Shown here one piece after another: positions 1-8,549 of a DNA stretch of 14,103 nt. Origin of the DNA: Larix sibirica. Taxonomy: Eukaryota > Streptophyta > Pinopsida > Pinales > Pinaceae. The DNA is taken from NCBI GenBank assembly GCA_004151065.3, contig NWUY0300016842.1, positions 16,642 through 30,744 on the forward strand, given 5' to 3'. How positions within the stretch are numbered: the first letter of the stretch is position 1; each line of letters starts with the position of its first letter. The notes beneath the pieces were generated by a model. The model was not told where the DNA came from, did not search any database, and was given only the letters and a program-made list of their open reading frames with translations. Made by a program: the position numbers and the translations under genes.

Positions 1-2
1 AG

Positions 3-1154
3 GAAAATTCTGATTTGCAGGTGCTTATGAAGAACACCAATGAAGAAGATTTTGGCCAAGCACTTTCCTTGATGCAGAGGGACAGTGAGGAGGACTTAGC
101 TATAGAAGAGATATCTAAGATCACACAATTCAAATAAGCAAGCAAGAGTGTTTTTTTATCCATGGATTGGGTAGACAAATACATATATGACATGGAGATG
201 CAAGGATGCACCAAACTTGCTTGCATTGGTAGAGGCTTGGTGGACACATCATGTGATGTGCAGTATTTTGAGCAACAACATGAGTATCTATGGATGCCAT
301 ATGATGATTCCAGTACACATAGCAGCACATGGGAGTCCTACTTGATTTGGTGGGATGGACTTGTTGACACGGGGAGTGTTTTCCAAACAGTCACTTTACT
401 TGAGGAGGATTTTGAGCTACCTTCATGGAAGGGATATTTCGCTCTAAAGGAGAAGGCTGATTACTTTTCATTTGGATCAGGAAACATGGGTGTTTATTCA
501 TTCATGTCTGTAATGAAAAGATACATTGTAGAGAAGAAGAGTCATGTTCGTGATGCACTACTAATTTCGTTATGGGATCCTGGCATCATTTGGAATGGCA
601 CATTGTTCCAAGTGATCAAGAAGTTAAGCGGGATGATGCATAAGCCATGGGATCTTGGCATTCCATGGAGTGACATATTACTACTAATGGAATTTGATAT
701 TAGTAGCATGCAACATGATCAATGGGATCCAGGAGGGTGATCCACCCTTCATTTCCAACAGTCTATCCATGTGGAGCAGCGGCTTTGTTTCCTACGTGGG
801 AAACCATATTATGGATGGACACCACATATTTTAGCTTGTTGGATTGGGAGTCTTCCCAAGGATCCTTATGTGGAAACCATGCAGTATAGAGGTGGAAGTA
901 GGAGACACTTCCCACTTCTTAGGTTCATTTGGGACCCAAGAATCATCCTTGGTTTCAATTATTTCAACTGGAAATCTTATGTTGCAATATGTGGGACAAA
1001 GACATATCTTGAGAGAGACGAGTTGCATAAGTTCAAGTACCTTCCCAAGGTTTATTTCCACCTTCATCATCATCATCATCATATTTGCTTGGAAGAAGAA
1101 ACATTGCAAGAGACATCTCCTTGTGTCCAATGTGCCTATTTGAGATGTTCATGA
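3..1154 (+). pseudogene. Gag-like retroelement frame, partial, first copy
   Basis: This is one reading frame from the window edge to 1154, interrupted by TAA at 135-137 and TGA at 738-740 and closed by TGA at 1152-1154. The longest uninterrupted part (162-737, 192 codons from a Met) starts MDWVDKYIYD. It carries several repeats of a W-D-x-G motif (WDPGII, WDLGIP, WDPGG, then WDPRIILG after the TGA). A run of six His codons lies near 1063-1082. I do not recognise the protein family. Its place between a primer binding site and reverse transcriptase in the related copies makes it gag or gag-protease by position, but I see no CCHC zinc knuckle and no clear protease motif. It matches 8621-9772 almost base for base. 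Confidence 0.6.
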
Positions 1155-1712
1155 ACGAGCATTCACTTGGTTGATGCACCTATGACTTCACCACCTTTCA
1201 TGAGTAGAGCATACATCAAGCACTTTCATAAGATTGAGTTTATTATTTTTGTTGACATTTTGGGTCATGGTAGGATGTTGGAGAAGTAGTCTCTTGGTTT
1301 GGAAGCTATGTTATGTATTTGGGTAGAGCAGTCACTGCATATGACATTGTTTGAATATGAATTTTGAAGGATTAAGGTTTTTCATTTTGATCCTATGATT
1401 GAGCATGGGAAAGTTGGTGGCCAAATGAAGGGAATTTGGCCTACCATTGTTTGGTCCAATTCCACGGATGTGAACAAGTTGGTGAATTGCACACCACGTA
1501 GAGGATATTTTCAATTCACAAGATATATGGCTGCCCAAGTAAGGAAGGGAATTTCCTGTTGGGATGAGAATTCTTAAATATTTCTCAAAGGGATGAAGGA
1601 ATATCCATGATTTCCTCACTTGGTTTCACCCCATAATTTGTGCTTATCAGTGATGCTTCTAAAGCAGGCATAGAAGAGGGTTTGTTGCAGAATGTTCACC
1701 TTGGTTGCTTGA
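1155..1712 (+). pseudogene. Decayed Ty3/gypsy reverse transcriptase-RNase H, first copy
   Basis: This is the same remnant as at 9773-10330 and is described fully there. The catalytic-loop-like F-V-D-I-L sits at 1248-1262, and the RNase H-like S-D-A-S-K at about 1649-1663 in a shifted frame. In-frame stops are TAG 1287-1289, TGA 1365-1367, TAA 1575-1577 and TGA 1608-1610. It cannot encode an active enzyme. Identity to the later copy includes every one of these stops, so the two copies separated after the decay. Confidence 0.55.
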
Positions 1713-2292
1713 AGATTCATAGATGGGTGGGTGAGAGGCTTTCATGGAAATGCCTCAATGATGAAGGATTGAATCATGTAAGAGGTTGAAGCCCATGCCA
1801 ACAATATGAATTGGATCATATTCATCTTCTACACTCTCTACCACTTCAAGGGAAAAAAGGGGTAAAGAGCAATTGTGAATTTTTTGCTTTGATGATTTTT
1901 TTTTCTAATTCTTTGGTGCATGATAGTTATGTTACAGGAAATATCATTAAAGCAATCCTTATGCACATACCATGTCATATTTATGATGGGAATATATGTA
2001 TTCAAATGCAATATCATTCCTATTCCAATTACTACAAGAAAAGTTCAGTCATTTTGCATGCCTTGGTCAAATTCAATCCATGTTTTGCAACTCAATTTGC
2101 AATGGAGTGTTTCAAGAACAAGCTCACTCATGACTTGATGGCGAAGGATGACCAATACAATATTTACAAAAGGGTCATCTATGAAGGAGATTAAGTTAAA
2201 ATGGTTTATGTAGCAGCTTGCACAAGTTGGTGGAAAAGTGCACAAGTCCTTTATCGTCCTTGCTTTCACTTGCTTGAGGACAAGCAAATTTT
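1713..2292 (+). other. 3' internal region of the retroelement, first copy
   Basis: This lies between the RNase H remnant and the polypurine tract. It contains a 127-codon open frame (1811-2194, no Met needed) that I cannot assign. At about 2264-2305 a stretch reads CFHLLEDKQILGGEA, which resembles the LEDK-type tail often found at the C-terminus of plant gypsy polyproteins. No integrase HHCC or DDE motifs are visible. The stretch is too short for a full integrase, so that domain appears to be missing. Confidence 0.45.
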
Positions 2293-2303
2293 GGGAGGGG
2301 AGG
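2293..2303 (+). other. Polypurine tract, first copy
   Basis: The 11-base all-purine run GGGAGGGGAGG lies two bases before the LTR start TGTAATG at 2306. This is the expected place and composition for the plus-strand priming site of an LTR retrotransposon. Confidence 0.8.
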
Positions 2304-2305
2304 CT

Positions 2306-2405
2306 TGTAATGTCCCCATTCTGCATGCACTATGGTTCACCACTATGCCATTAGAATTCCCATGGGTAGAGTGGAAATCATAATTATTTTGGGAATTATT
2401 TTCAT
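2306..2405 (+). mobile_element. Start of an LTR, cut off at an N
   Basis: It begins TGTAATGTCCCC and matches the first 100 bases of the LTR at 10924 without a difference. It is broken at the ambiguous base 2406, after which the LTR does not continue. The cut coincides with the end of the long duplication and is best read as a contig edge. Confidence 0.9.
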
Positions 2406-2406
2406 N
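2406..2406. other. Single ambiguous base at a homology breakpoint
   Basis: One N sits between the last base of the 2405-base duplication and unrelated sequence. A lone N exactly at such a break suggests a gap-closing or scaffolding join rather than a miscalled base. Confidence 0.75.
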
Positions 2407-3301
2407 GTCACTTTGGAACCCTTCCAGTATTATGTTCCTTATGATATCTGGCCTATGTTGGCAACAATGTTTGGAATCCCTCTAGTTCCATGCTTCCTAG
2501 TGTATCCAATTCAGATGTAGTCCATTGTAACTCTAAGATTCAGACCCTCATCTATTTGAGTCCTTGTAGTTGTTGGACCCATTCAGATCCAGTAGAGCAT
2601 CAATTATTGTGATAATGCATTCTTGATGAATTCCATTGTTTCTAGTTTCAGTTTTCAGATTAGTAGTGGTTGGACCATGATTACACACTAGATTTAAGTC
2701 CACCTCGGACACATGATATACACATCAGTTGTGCATCTATTGATCAGGTACCCTTTTGTGCCTAGTTCTATTTTTTGTATATTGATACATTGGCATGAGC
2801 ATCAGAATTCCTGCCTCCTCCATACATTTGAGATTATATGTACCTAGTCCATTTTGAGTGTGATAGCTATAGGTCCAAACCTTGTAGTCTCAATGAGGAG
2901 TATGCTCTACCCTCCAACACAATATCCATTCTCTATGCTACCATCACACTTGGCTTGTATGTTCCCAGTGTTTTGGTAGACACTACCCTGTACCCTGCCG
3001 TGGGTGAATTATGTGGCCTCATATCCCTTTGTTAACACCAAAAAGTTGTCCACTTTGTTCATCCCCTAGCCACACCATATCCTTACATCATGACCACTTT
3101 CCATTTCCACAGCCTTGACCTTCACATGTCTAAAATTCCAAAGTTGAAAATTAAATTGTCTCATAATTAGTATTTTGGATATTTCCCATTTCCACAAAAG
3201 AAGGAAGTTGGCACATTCCTTAAAAATGGGAAAAAGAAAAAAATACCCCAAAATAAGAAAATTCCCCAAAAGTAAAAAAAGAAGTAGGAAAAGATAAAAT
3301 A
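2407..3301. other. Unassigned A/T-rich flank before the LTR
   Basis: I find no gene here. Short open frames exist (for example 2838-3035 on the plus strand) but carry no recognisable motif and no support. The last 110 bases before the LTR are strongly A-rich. The segment 3185-3235 shares two short words with the LTR interior (TTCC-A-AAAA-AAGGAA and TCCTTAAAAAT), in the opposite order, so it may be old LTR-derived material. Confidence 0.5.
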
Positions 3302-5169
3302 CGTAATGTACCCATTCTGGATGCACTATGCTTCACCACTAGGCCTATTAGAATTCCCATGGGTAGAGAGGAATTCATAATTAGTTTGGGAATTTTCCTA
3401 AGGTTTTCTATGCATAACATGATCAAATAAATCAAAGGCAAAAGTTTGTCCACATTTTACAAGCAAAGTTGGTCCAAGATGTGAGGGATATTGTGGCGCT
3501 AAGGAGGCTTATCCAATGCATTGAATGAGTCAAATAAGTAAAAAAGGGTGCCAAGAAGTGAAATTGGACCCATGGAAAGTGTATACTCCTTAAAAATAGG
3601 AATTTCCATAAAACAAGGAAAGCTAGTGGACAACATTTAAGAAAGTGGACAAAATCCAAGTTGGTTAGCCAAGGTGCCCTAAAAAAGAGGAAGAGTTGGT
3701 CAAAGAGGTTTGTGGTGCATTGAATGAGGATAAGGACCACTCAGCTACCCAATGTGTGGTTTTTGATGTTCCATGGTGTTTGCCAGTAGTATTGGCTAAG
3801 TGGACACACTAGTTTTGTGGTTTTCATCATTCCATGGTATTGGAACTTTGTATTGGAAACAAGAAGAGCTTCTAAGTTTAAAATGGAAGGTGTGGCGCAA
3901 CAGTAGGGGTAATATTGTTGATGTCTTAGATTATTCTTGAGTTTCTTAGGCTACTCGTGCTTGGGTGAAGCACCCCTTGAAAACTAGGAGGGTGATGGGT
4001 CCCTCAATTCTTGTGTAAGCAATGGAAAAGCTTAGGCTATTCGATTGGCGAGGAGTTGGGAACCCTGTCCAAATCATTGTGGTTCATGTTGTAGGAATTA
4101 CCTATAGTTTTCATCTTCTATCCTATTTTTCAAATTCTGTGCATGATTTATGTACTTACAGTTGTTCTATTGCAGGTGAATTTTGTAGTATTTGATAGTA
4201 TTGAATTAATGGATGATGTAATGCTCACTAAGAGCCATGGCACATGTACATGTTGTCTGCAAATTTAATATGCAAATATGCAAAATTCAATAAAACAAGA
4301 GTTCTCCACTTTACCTTCTTGCACTATCTTCTTTCTTCCCTATGCATAGAATCAATGGCAATTTCGACCAGTTTTAACTTTTGAAGTGAAAACCTGACCT
4401 CTTCTCATCCAAATTTGATTATGTAAACTGATGTAGGTAGCTTAAAAAAAATAGGACCCAAATCCACCTTCATACCATAAATTCGTGAGGCCTATATAAT
4501 GTTTGGGTCGAGTTGGAAATCACCTAGCTGAGTTGTCCTAGATTCCTATTTTTTCTCCTAGTGACCCGAAATTGCAAAATCACTTCCCAAACTCTAAACC
4601 AAGTCTCTCCTATAGATTGGTAGTTAATTGCAGACCATATACATCCAAAGTGGACCAGAATCCATTGGGTTTCCACAGAAGTCCTGGGGTTATTTCCTTG
4701 TAGCCTTTGGTTTCCAAAGGAGACTTCCCAGGTGTGATGCACCCATAAATGTGCCTCTGTCGACGTAGGTGATTTTCTAGGAGTCAAGGGGGTCTCTTAT
4801 GATGTGTTCATACCATGCATAACCTTCAAAACATAATTTAGTAACCTTCCAGTGCCATCCAAATCAAGTTGGAAAAGGCTAGTTCTAATTTGCCAATTCC
4901 AAGCTAGTCAAAGTGTTGTTTTGAGGTTGTATGCAAACGGTTTGTCAAAGTTCCTCAACCATAACTGAATAAAATAGAGAGTTAATACTTCATATCATAC
5001 TTGAAAATTGTCCTAACATATACCTTCAATCATTCCCAATAGGTTGCACCATTTCCCAAGCTATCTTCTAGTGTCCACTATGAAGCAAAACACCTAGTTT
5101 TGGGGAATTTCGATTCTCTAAAGTTGTAGGTGAGTTAATATCTCTTATTTTTAGATTAGGGATATTACA
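3302..5169 (+). mobile_element. LTR, upstream copy (5' LTR by position)
   Basis: About 1868 bases collinear with 10924-12796. It starts CGTAATGTACCC, where the partner LTR has TGTAATGTCCCC, so the canonical TG has become CG. It ends GGGATATTACA, so the ancestral termini were the inverted repeat TGTAAT...ATTACA. One base later comes a primer binding site, which proves this is a 5' LTR. In a sample of about 370 bases (3440-3810 against 11070-11435) I count roughly 30 differences plus small indels, so the two LTRs are old or belong to different elements. It contains a conserved AATAAA at 4289-4294 and a TATA-like CTATATAA at 4492-4499. Confidence 0.9.
4289..4294 (+). promoter_or_regulatory. AATAAA, possible LTR polyadenylation signal
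   Basis: The hexamer and its surroundings (ATTCAATAAAAC) are kept in the other LTR at 11915-11920 despite divergence around it. A polyadenylation signal is expected inside an LTR. Such hexamers also arise by chance in A/T-rich DNA. Confidence 0.35.
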
Positions 5170-5170
5170 G

Positions 5171-5182
5171 TGGTATCAGAGC
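5171..5182 (+). other. Primer binding site for initiator-Met tRNA
   Basis: TGGTATCAGAGC, one base after the LTR end, is the exact complement of the 3' terminus (including CCA) of plant initiator-Met tRNA. This is the usual minus-strand primer of plant LTR retrotransposons. It fixes the LTR end at 5169 and the direction of the element as plus strand. The match breaks down after 12 bases. Confidence 0.92.
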
Positions 5183-5239
5183 ATGGTCCTATGAACCTAT
5201 CCATTGTGGCCATTAGTCATTTGAAGAAAACTTTGCAGG

Positions 5240-7632
5240 ATGAAGCTAGTTCCAGTTGAAGATGATGATTTTGAGCAGTATGAATAAGAAGAGGTGCCCT
5301 ATGTTGGGGGTTTTCAATTGCCAAGAGATAAATATTATTACTATTGTGACCAAATGTACAATGAATACTGATGGGCCAAACTGCCAAAGGCTAGTCCTAT
5401 GGATGAATTAGCAAAGTTGAAAGCAACATGTAAAACCTTGCCCCAACAATATTAGAAATATCTTGCTTTGAAGGAAGAGATATGCAAGGTCGTTCCTTTT
5501 GAATACTTTGTCTATTACATGTTTGGATATATTCCCAAGAGTGTAGATGTGGAATAATTGAAGAGCAAAAAAACATCAAGGGAGGAACTTAGTTGTTCCA
5601 TTTCTTCAAGAAAAGAATAAGAAAAAGGAACCAAAGGTGAAGCTTCATCAAAGCCATTTGCATATTCAAACATCATGAGATCATTTGGTTTTTCTTAAAG
5701 CAGAGTCTCCAAAAGTTGTGATCCTAGTACCACTCGACATGGATAAGCCTCAAGTTTCCTAGAAGAGGATAACAAAGAAGTAGAAGCACCTGATGACAAA
5801 GGTGAAGTCATGCACATAGATTTGCTCCAATCCAATGAAGAAGTGAAGCATAATGAACCACAAGTTGCATATGTGATTATTCCTGTGGACTCCAAAGATG
5901 AAGAGCATGCCAACATAAGCCTTCCACATGGATAGGATGATGGTGAAATACCAAGGTGTGATGTGATTTCTCATTTTTGGAAAGATCACTATTCATTGCA
6001 ACACTCTGAGTTACCTTCCACTCCATGTCATGGAAGTGAGTTTGCAAAAGCTTCTATTGTTTATACTTATGTTGAGAATGACATATGTGTAATGGATCTA
6101 TGCCACAAGCAAGATTATTCTAGGTGTTATCCAATGGAAGGAGAAACCTTGGTGGAAGATCTTCCTTGTGAGCCACATCATTTGAGTGGATCACTAAAGG
6201 AGGACCAAAAGAAGCTCAAGGCATCCTTGAAGAACTTTGTTGACACCATCTTGGTGTTAATATGTTGTTGGAGAGTTTCCGATAAAGATTGGGAGAAAGA
6301 ATATTTCTTGGGAGATTTCAATCTCTCCAAGAATCCATGGCCAAGATGAAAGTGAGCTACATGGACCTACTTGCAGATATAAATCATCTCCTCATGGTGA
6401 GAGAAATGTACCATCATGCACTCGGAAGGGAAGAATATGAATAAAAAAGGCTCACTAGAGAATTGGAGAGCACCCAAGAAGCTCTTCAAGAGTCAAGGGG
6501 GCAGATTGATCAACTTTGAAAGGAGTTGGATGTGTCACACTCTCCATCATGCATGGGAAACAATCATTTGCACATGGCAAGATACACTTTCGACATGATG
6601 GAGGAACCTCATGTGGTGATTGAACATGAGGAAAATTCTGATTTATAGGTGCTTATGAAGAACACCAATGAAGAATATTTTGGCCAAGCACTTGCCTTTA
6701 TGCAGAGGGATAGTCAGGAGGAATCAACTATGGGAGAGATAGCTAATATTATGCAATTCAAATCAACAAGAAAGAGTGTTTGTTTATCCATGGATTGGGT
6801 AGACAGATACATATCTGACTTGGAGATGCAAGGATGCACCAAAATTGCTTGCATTGGTAGAGGCTTGATAGACACATCATGTGATGTGAAATATTGTGGG
6901 AAGCATCATGAGTATCTATGGCTTCCATATGATCCTTCCAGTACACATAGAAGCACATGGGAGTCCTACTTAATTTGATTATATGGATCAATTGACATAG
7001 AGAGTGTTTTCCAAACACTCACTTTACTTCAGGAGGATCTAGAGCTACCTTCATGGAAGGGAGATTTCGCTCTAAAGAAGATGAATGATTTCTTTCCATT
7101 TGGATCATCCAACATGAGTATCTATTCGCTCATGCTTGAGGTGGATAGATGCATTGCAAAGATGAAGATTCATGGAGCTAATGAAATCCCCATTTGGCTA
7201 TGGGATCCTGGCATCCTTTGTGAAGACAAGTTGTTCCATTTGACTCAGATGTTTAGTGGATTGTTTCATAAGCCATGGGACCCTATCATTCCATGAAGTT
7301 ACAGATTGATTTTGATGGTGTTGGAGACTAGGAAGATGCATCATGTTTAGTGGGATCCAAGAGGGTGAGCTAGCCTTCATTTCCAGAAGTCTATCCATGA
7401 GGAGTTTCCTACATGGGAAATCATGTCATGGATTGATTTACTATTTTCTTTCTTTGTGGAGTCTTCATGTGGTCCTTTTTGTAGACATTGAGAAGTGTAG
7501 AGGAGGAAGTATGAGACACTTCCCCATTCAAAGATTCATTTGGGTCCCCAGAATCATTCTTGGTCTCAACTATATCAGCTAGAAATCTTATGCAACTGTA
7601 AGTGGGACATGAATGTCTTTGGAAAAATGCCA
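5240..7632 (+). pseudogene. Gag-like retroelement frame, upstream copy, heavily stopped and truncated
   Basis: The frame starts at the ATG 5240, 58 bases after the primer site. It can be followed to 6349 in one frame with stops at 5285, 5369, 5453, 5555, 5618, 5696, 5744 and 5933. Around 6300-6345 it slips by one base into the next frame. That frame is followed to 7368 with stops at 6442, 6517, 6646, 6976, 7294, 7348 and 7366. The part just after the slip (about 6320-6530, starting near FQSLQESMAK) is Leu/Glu/Gln-rich and looks like a coiled coil. From about 6560 it is homologous to 8550 onward, with about 20 percent amino-acid difference over the first 62 residues from MDWVD. Homology stops at about 7625-7632, before any RT. 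The family is not recognised; gag is inferred from position. Confidence 0.7.
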
Positions 7633-7824
7633 ACAAAAAATTGTAATTAACAAAATCTACATATGGAGAAATAAGCTAACAACAACTTAACAACAATTTT
7701 TACACCCAACAAGCAAACCCAAACACCCAGCAGCTAGTCCTCTAGCATGTAGCTAAAAAATATTGACACAAAGAAAAAGGAGGATAAGTGTCACATCATA
7801 TGATCATACCAAAAACCGATTTAC
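7633..7824 (-). other. Probable intron remnant of the ascorbate-oxidase-like pseudogene
   Basis: On the minus strand an exon end reads AAG then GTAAAT at 7824 downward, a good plant splice donor. The following roughly 190 bases are A/T-rich with no coding resemblance to the next part of an ascorbate oxidase. The retroelement homology begins at about 7632, so the element (or a join) lies inside this intron. Confidence 0.45.
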
Positions 7825-8460
7825 CTTTAGGCCAATCTAGTGTTTAAAAGATGCTTGGTCATCCCTTAGCAAAACTGAGTACAATTATCCCGTATACACA
7901 TCCAGATTCTCAAGCTCAATCGGTTTCACATAGTGTTTGCTCGCCTCTACAACGATCATCTTGTGTCCCTGAAAAACAGGGAACAAATAGTTAGCTCATT
8001 ATTTTCAACCTCTTATTAAAATGAATCTTATTAAAATGAATAGTTGTAGAATATATAAATGTGTTATTTTACCTGAATCAAAAAATTGAGAGAGGATAAG
8101 GACTCTAGTAGTGATGCGTAGGCCATGTGTTTTGTCAGGATTCACTGGTAGAATGTAAGGTGAGCATTGGTTGTTGGAAACATTGCAAGATTTTTTTTTG
8201 TAGTAGGGGAATCCGCAATGGCGTCAGTATCATACTTGCATGACATGGGGTCGAATCCTACCCAAACGAAGGGATTGGATGAGAATCCCACAACCTATTG
8301 GTAAGTGATGGTGTGCCATCATTCATTGAAGATGATGCTCAGTTCTTCATCATAGGCGAAAGGATATTTCTTAGGGGAATGAAATATCAACGAACCATAC
8401 TAATCGACTGACCAATGTAGACTGTAGTGTCCATGATAGAAAGCATATATTATTAGCATT
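7825..8460 (-). pseudogene. L-ascorbate-oxidase-like multicopper oxidase, partial pseudogene
   Basis: Read on the minus strand, this follows the plant ascorbate oxidase family (secreted blue copper enzymes that oxidise ascorbate with O2). In order: FYHGHY with the HxH copper ligand pair (8427-8435), YGSLI, PFAYDEELSII, WH (the second W of a WW), VGFSSNPFVWVG, CSPYILPVNPDKTHGLRI (ending about 8113), then ASLLESLSSLNFLIQ. A 104-base GT-AG intron (7969-8072, phase 0) follows, then GHKMIVVEASKHYVKPIE, LDVYTG, YSVLLRDDQ and a donor at 7824. This covers the end of the first cupredoxin domain and part of the second. In-frame stops lie at 8400-8402, 8319-8321, 8295-8297, 7885-7887 and 7837-7839. Frames also shift at the nine-base T run 8191-8199 and near 8111-8121. 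The 5' end is lost toward the N at 8549 and the 3' copper-binding end is absent. The retained intron shows it is not a processed copy. Confidence 0.85.
7969..8072 (-). other. Retained spliceosomal intron in the pseudogene
   Basis: The minus-strand donor is CAG/GTAAAA and the acceptor is TTTTTCAG/GG. It is 104 bases long, strongly A/T-rich, and separates LNFLIQ from GHKMIVVEA without changing frame. Residues on both sides run together exactly as in ascorbate oxidases, which supports the boundaries. Confidence 0.8.
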
Positions 8461-8548
8461 AGGCTGTCTTCTTCTTATAGTATCTCAATGTTATGTAAGC
8501 AAGTTAAGATGCAACCATAGAAAAGGTAAAATATGTTTAAAACACACT

Positions 8549-8549
8549 N
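8549..8549. other. Single ambiguous base, probable contig join
   Basis: One N lies between the pseudogene side and the retroelement side. Homology to the upstream gag-like copy begins at once after it (8550 aligns with about 6562). As at 2406, the N coincides with a change of sequence identity. Confidence 0.7.

Larger units (their letters stand above)
1..2405 (+). repeat. Near-identical 2.4 kb copy of 8619-11023 (retroelement 3' half)
   Basis: Every landmark in this block recurs 8618 bases later with no indel that I can find. By eye the two copies differ at only three places, all transitions: 758 (A; G at 9376), 779 (G; A at 9397) and 1849 (A; G at 10467). The block holds the end of the gag-like frame, an RT/RNase H remnant, the polypurine tract and the first 100 bases of an LTR. 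Identity ends at 2405, directly before the N at 2406; beyond it the sequences are unrelated. Three differences in 2.4 kb is far fewer than the LTR copies show between themselves. I infer an allelic contig or false duplication rather than a second old insertion, though a recent segmental duplication remains possible. Confidence 0.95.

Noticed and set aside
831-1130. Minus-strand open frames opposite the gag-like and LTR sequences
   Set aside because: They are mirror frames of the plus-strand element; the poly-Met run in one is only the CAT repeat read backwards.
2838-3035. A small protein-coding gene on the plus strand
   Set aside because: Short, no motif, no homologue recognised, no splice or promoter context, in repeat-derived flank.
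4487-4503. TATA box CTATATAA in the upstream LTR as the element promoter
   Set aside because: The other LTR has TAGCTAAT at this place, and the AATAAA lies upstream of it, which is the wrong order for a normal U3-R-U5 layout. Left as a remark only.
5240-6349. A variant genetic code with TAA/TAG read as Gln, since many stops fall where Gln would suit
   Set aside because: TGA stops also occur in frame, the frame slips near 6320, and the aligned downstream copy uses ordinary CAG and TGG codons. Decay explains all of it.
8210-8262. A tRNA-like pol III promoter or SINE head (GGGGTCGAATCC as box B with TGGCGTCAGT as box A)
   Set aside because: The same bases read cleanly on the other strand as part of the ascorbate-oxidase-like coding segment (VGFSSNPFVWVG-GFDP), and no SINE tail or target-site duplication is visible.
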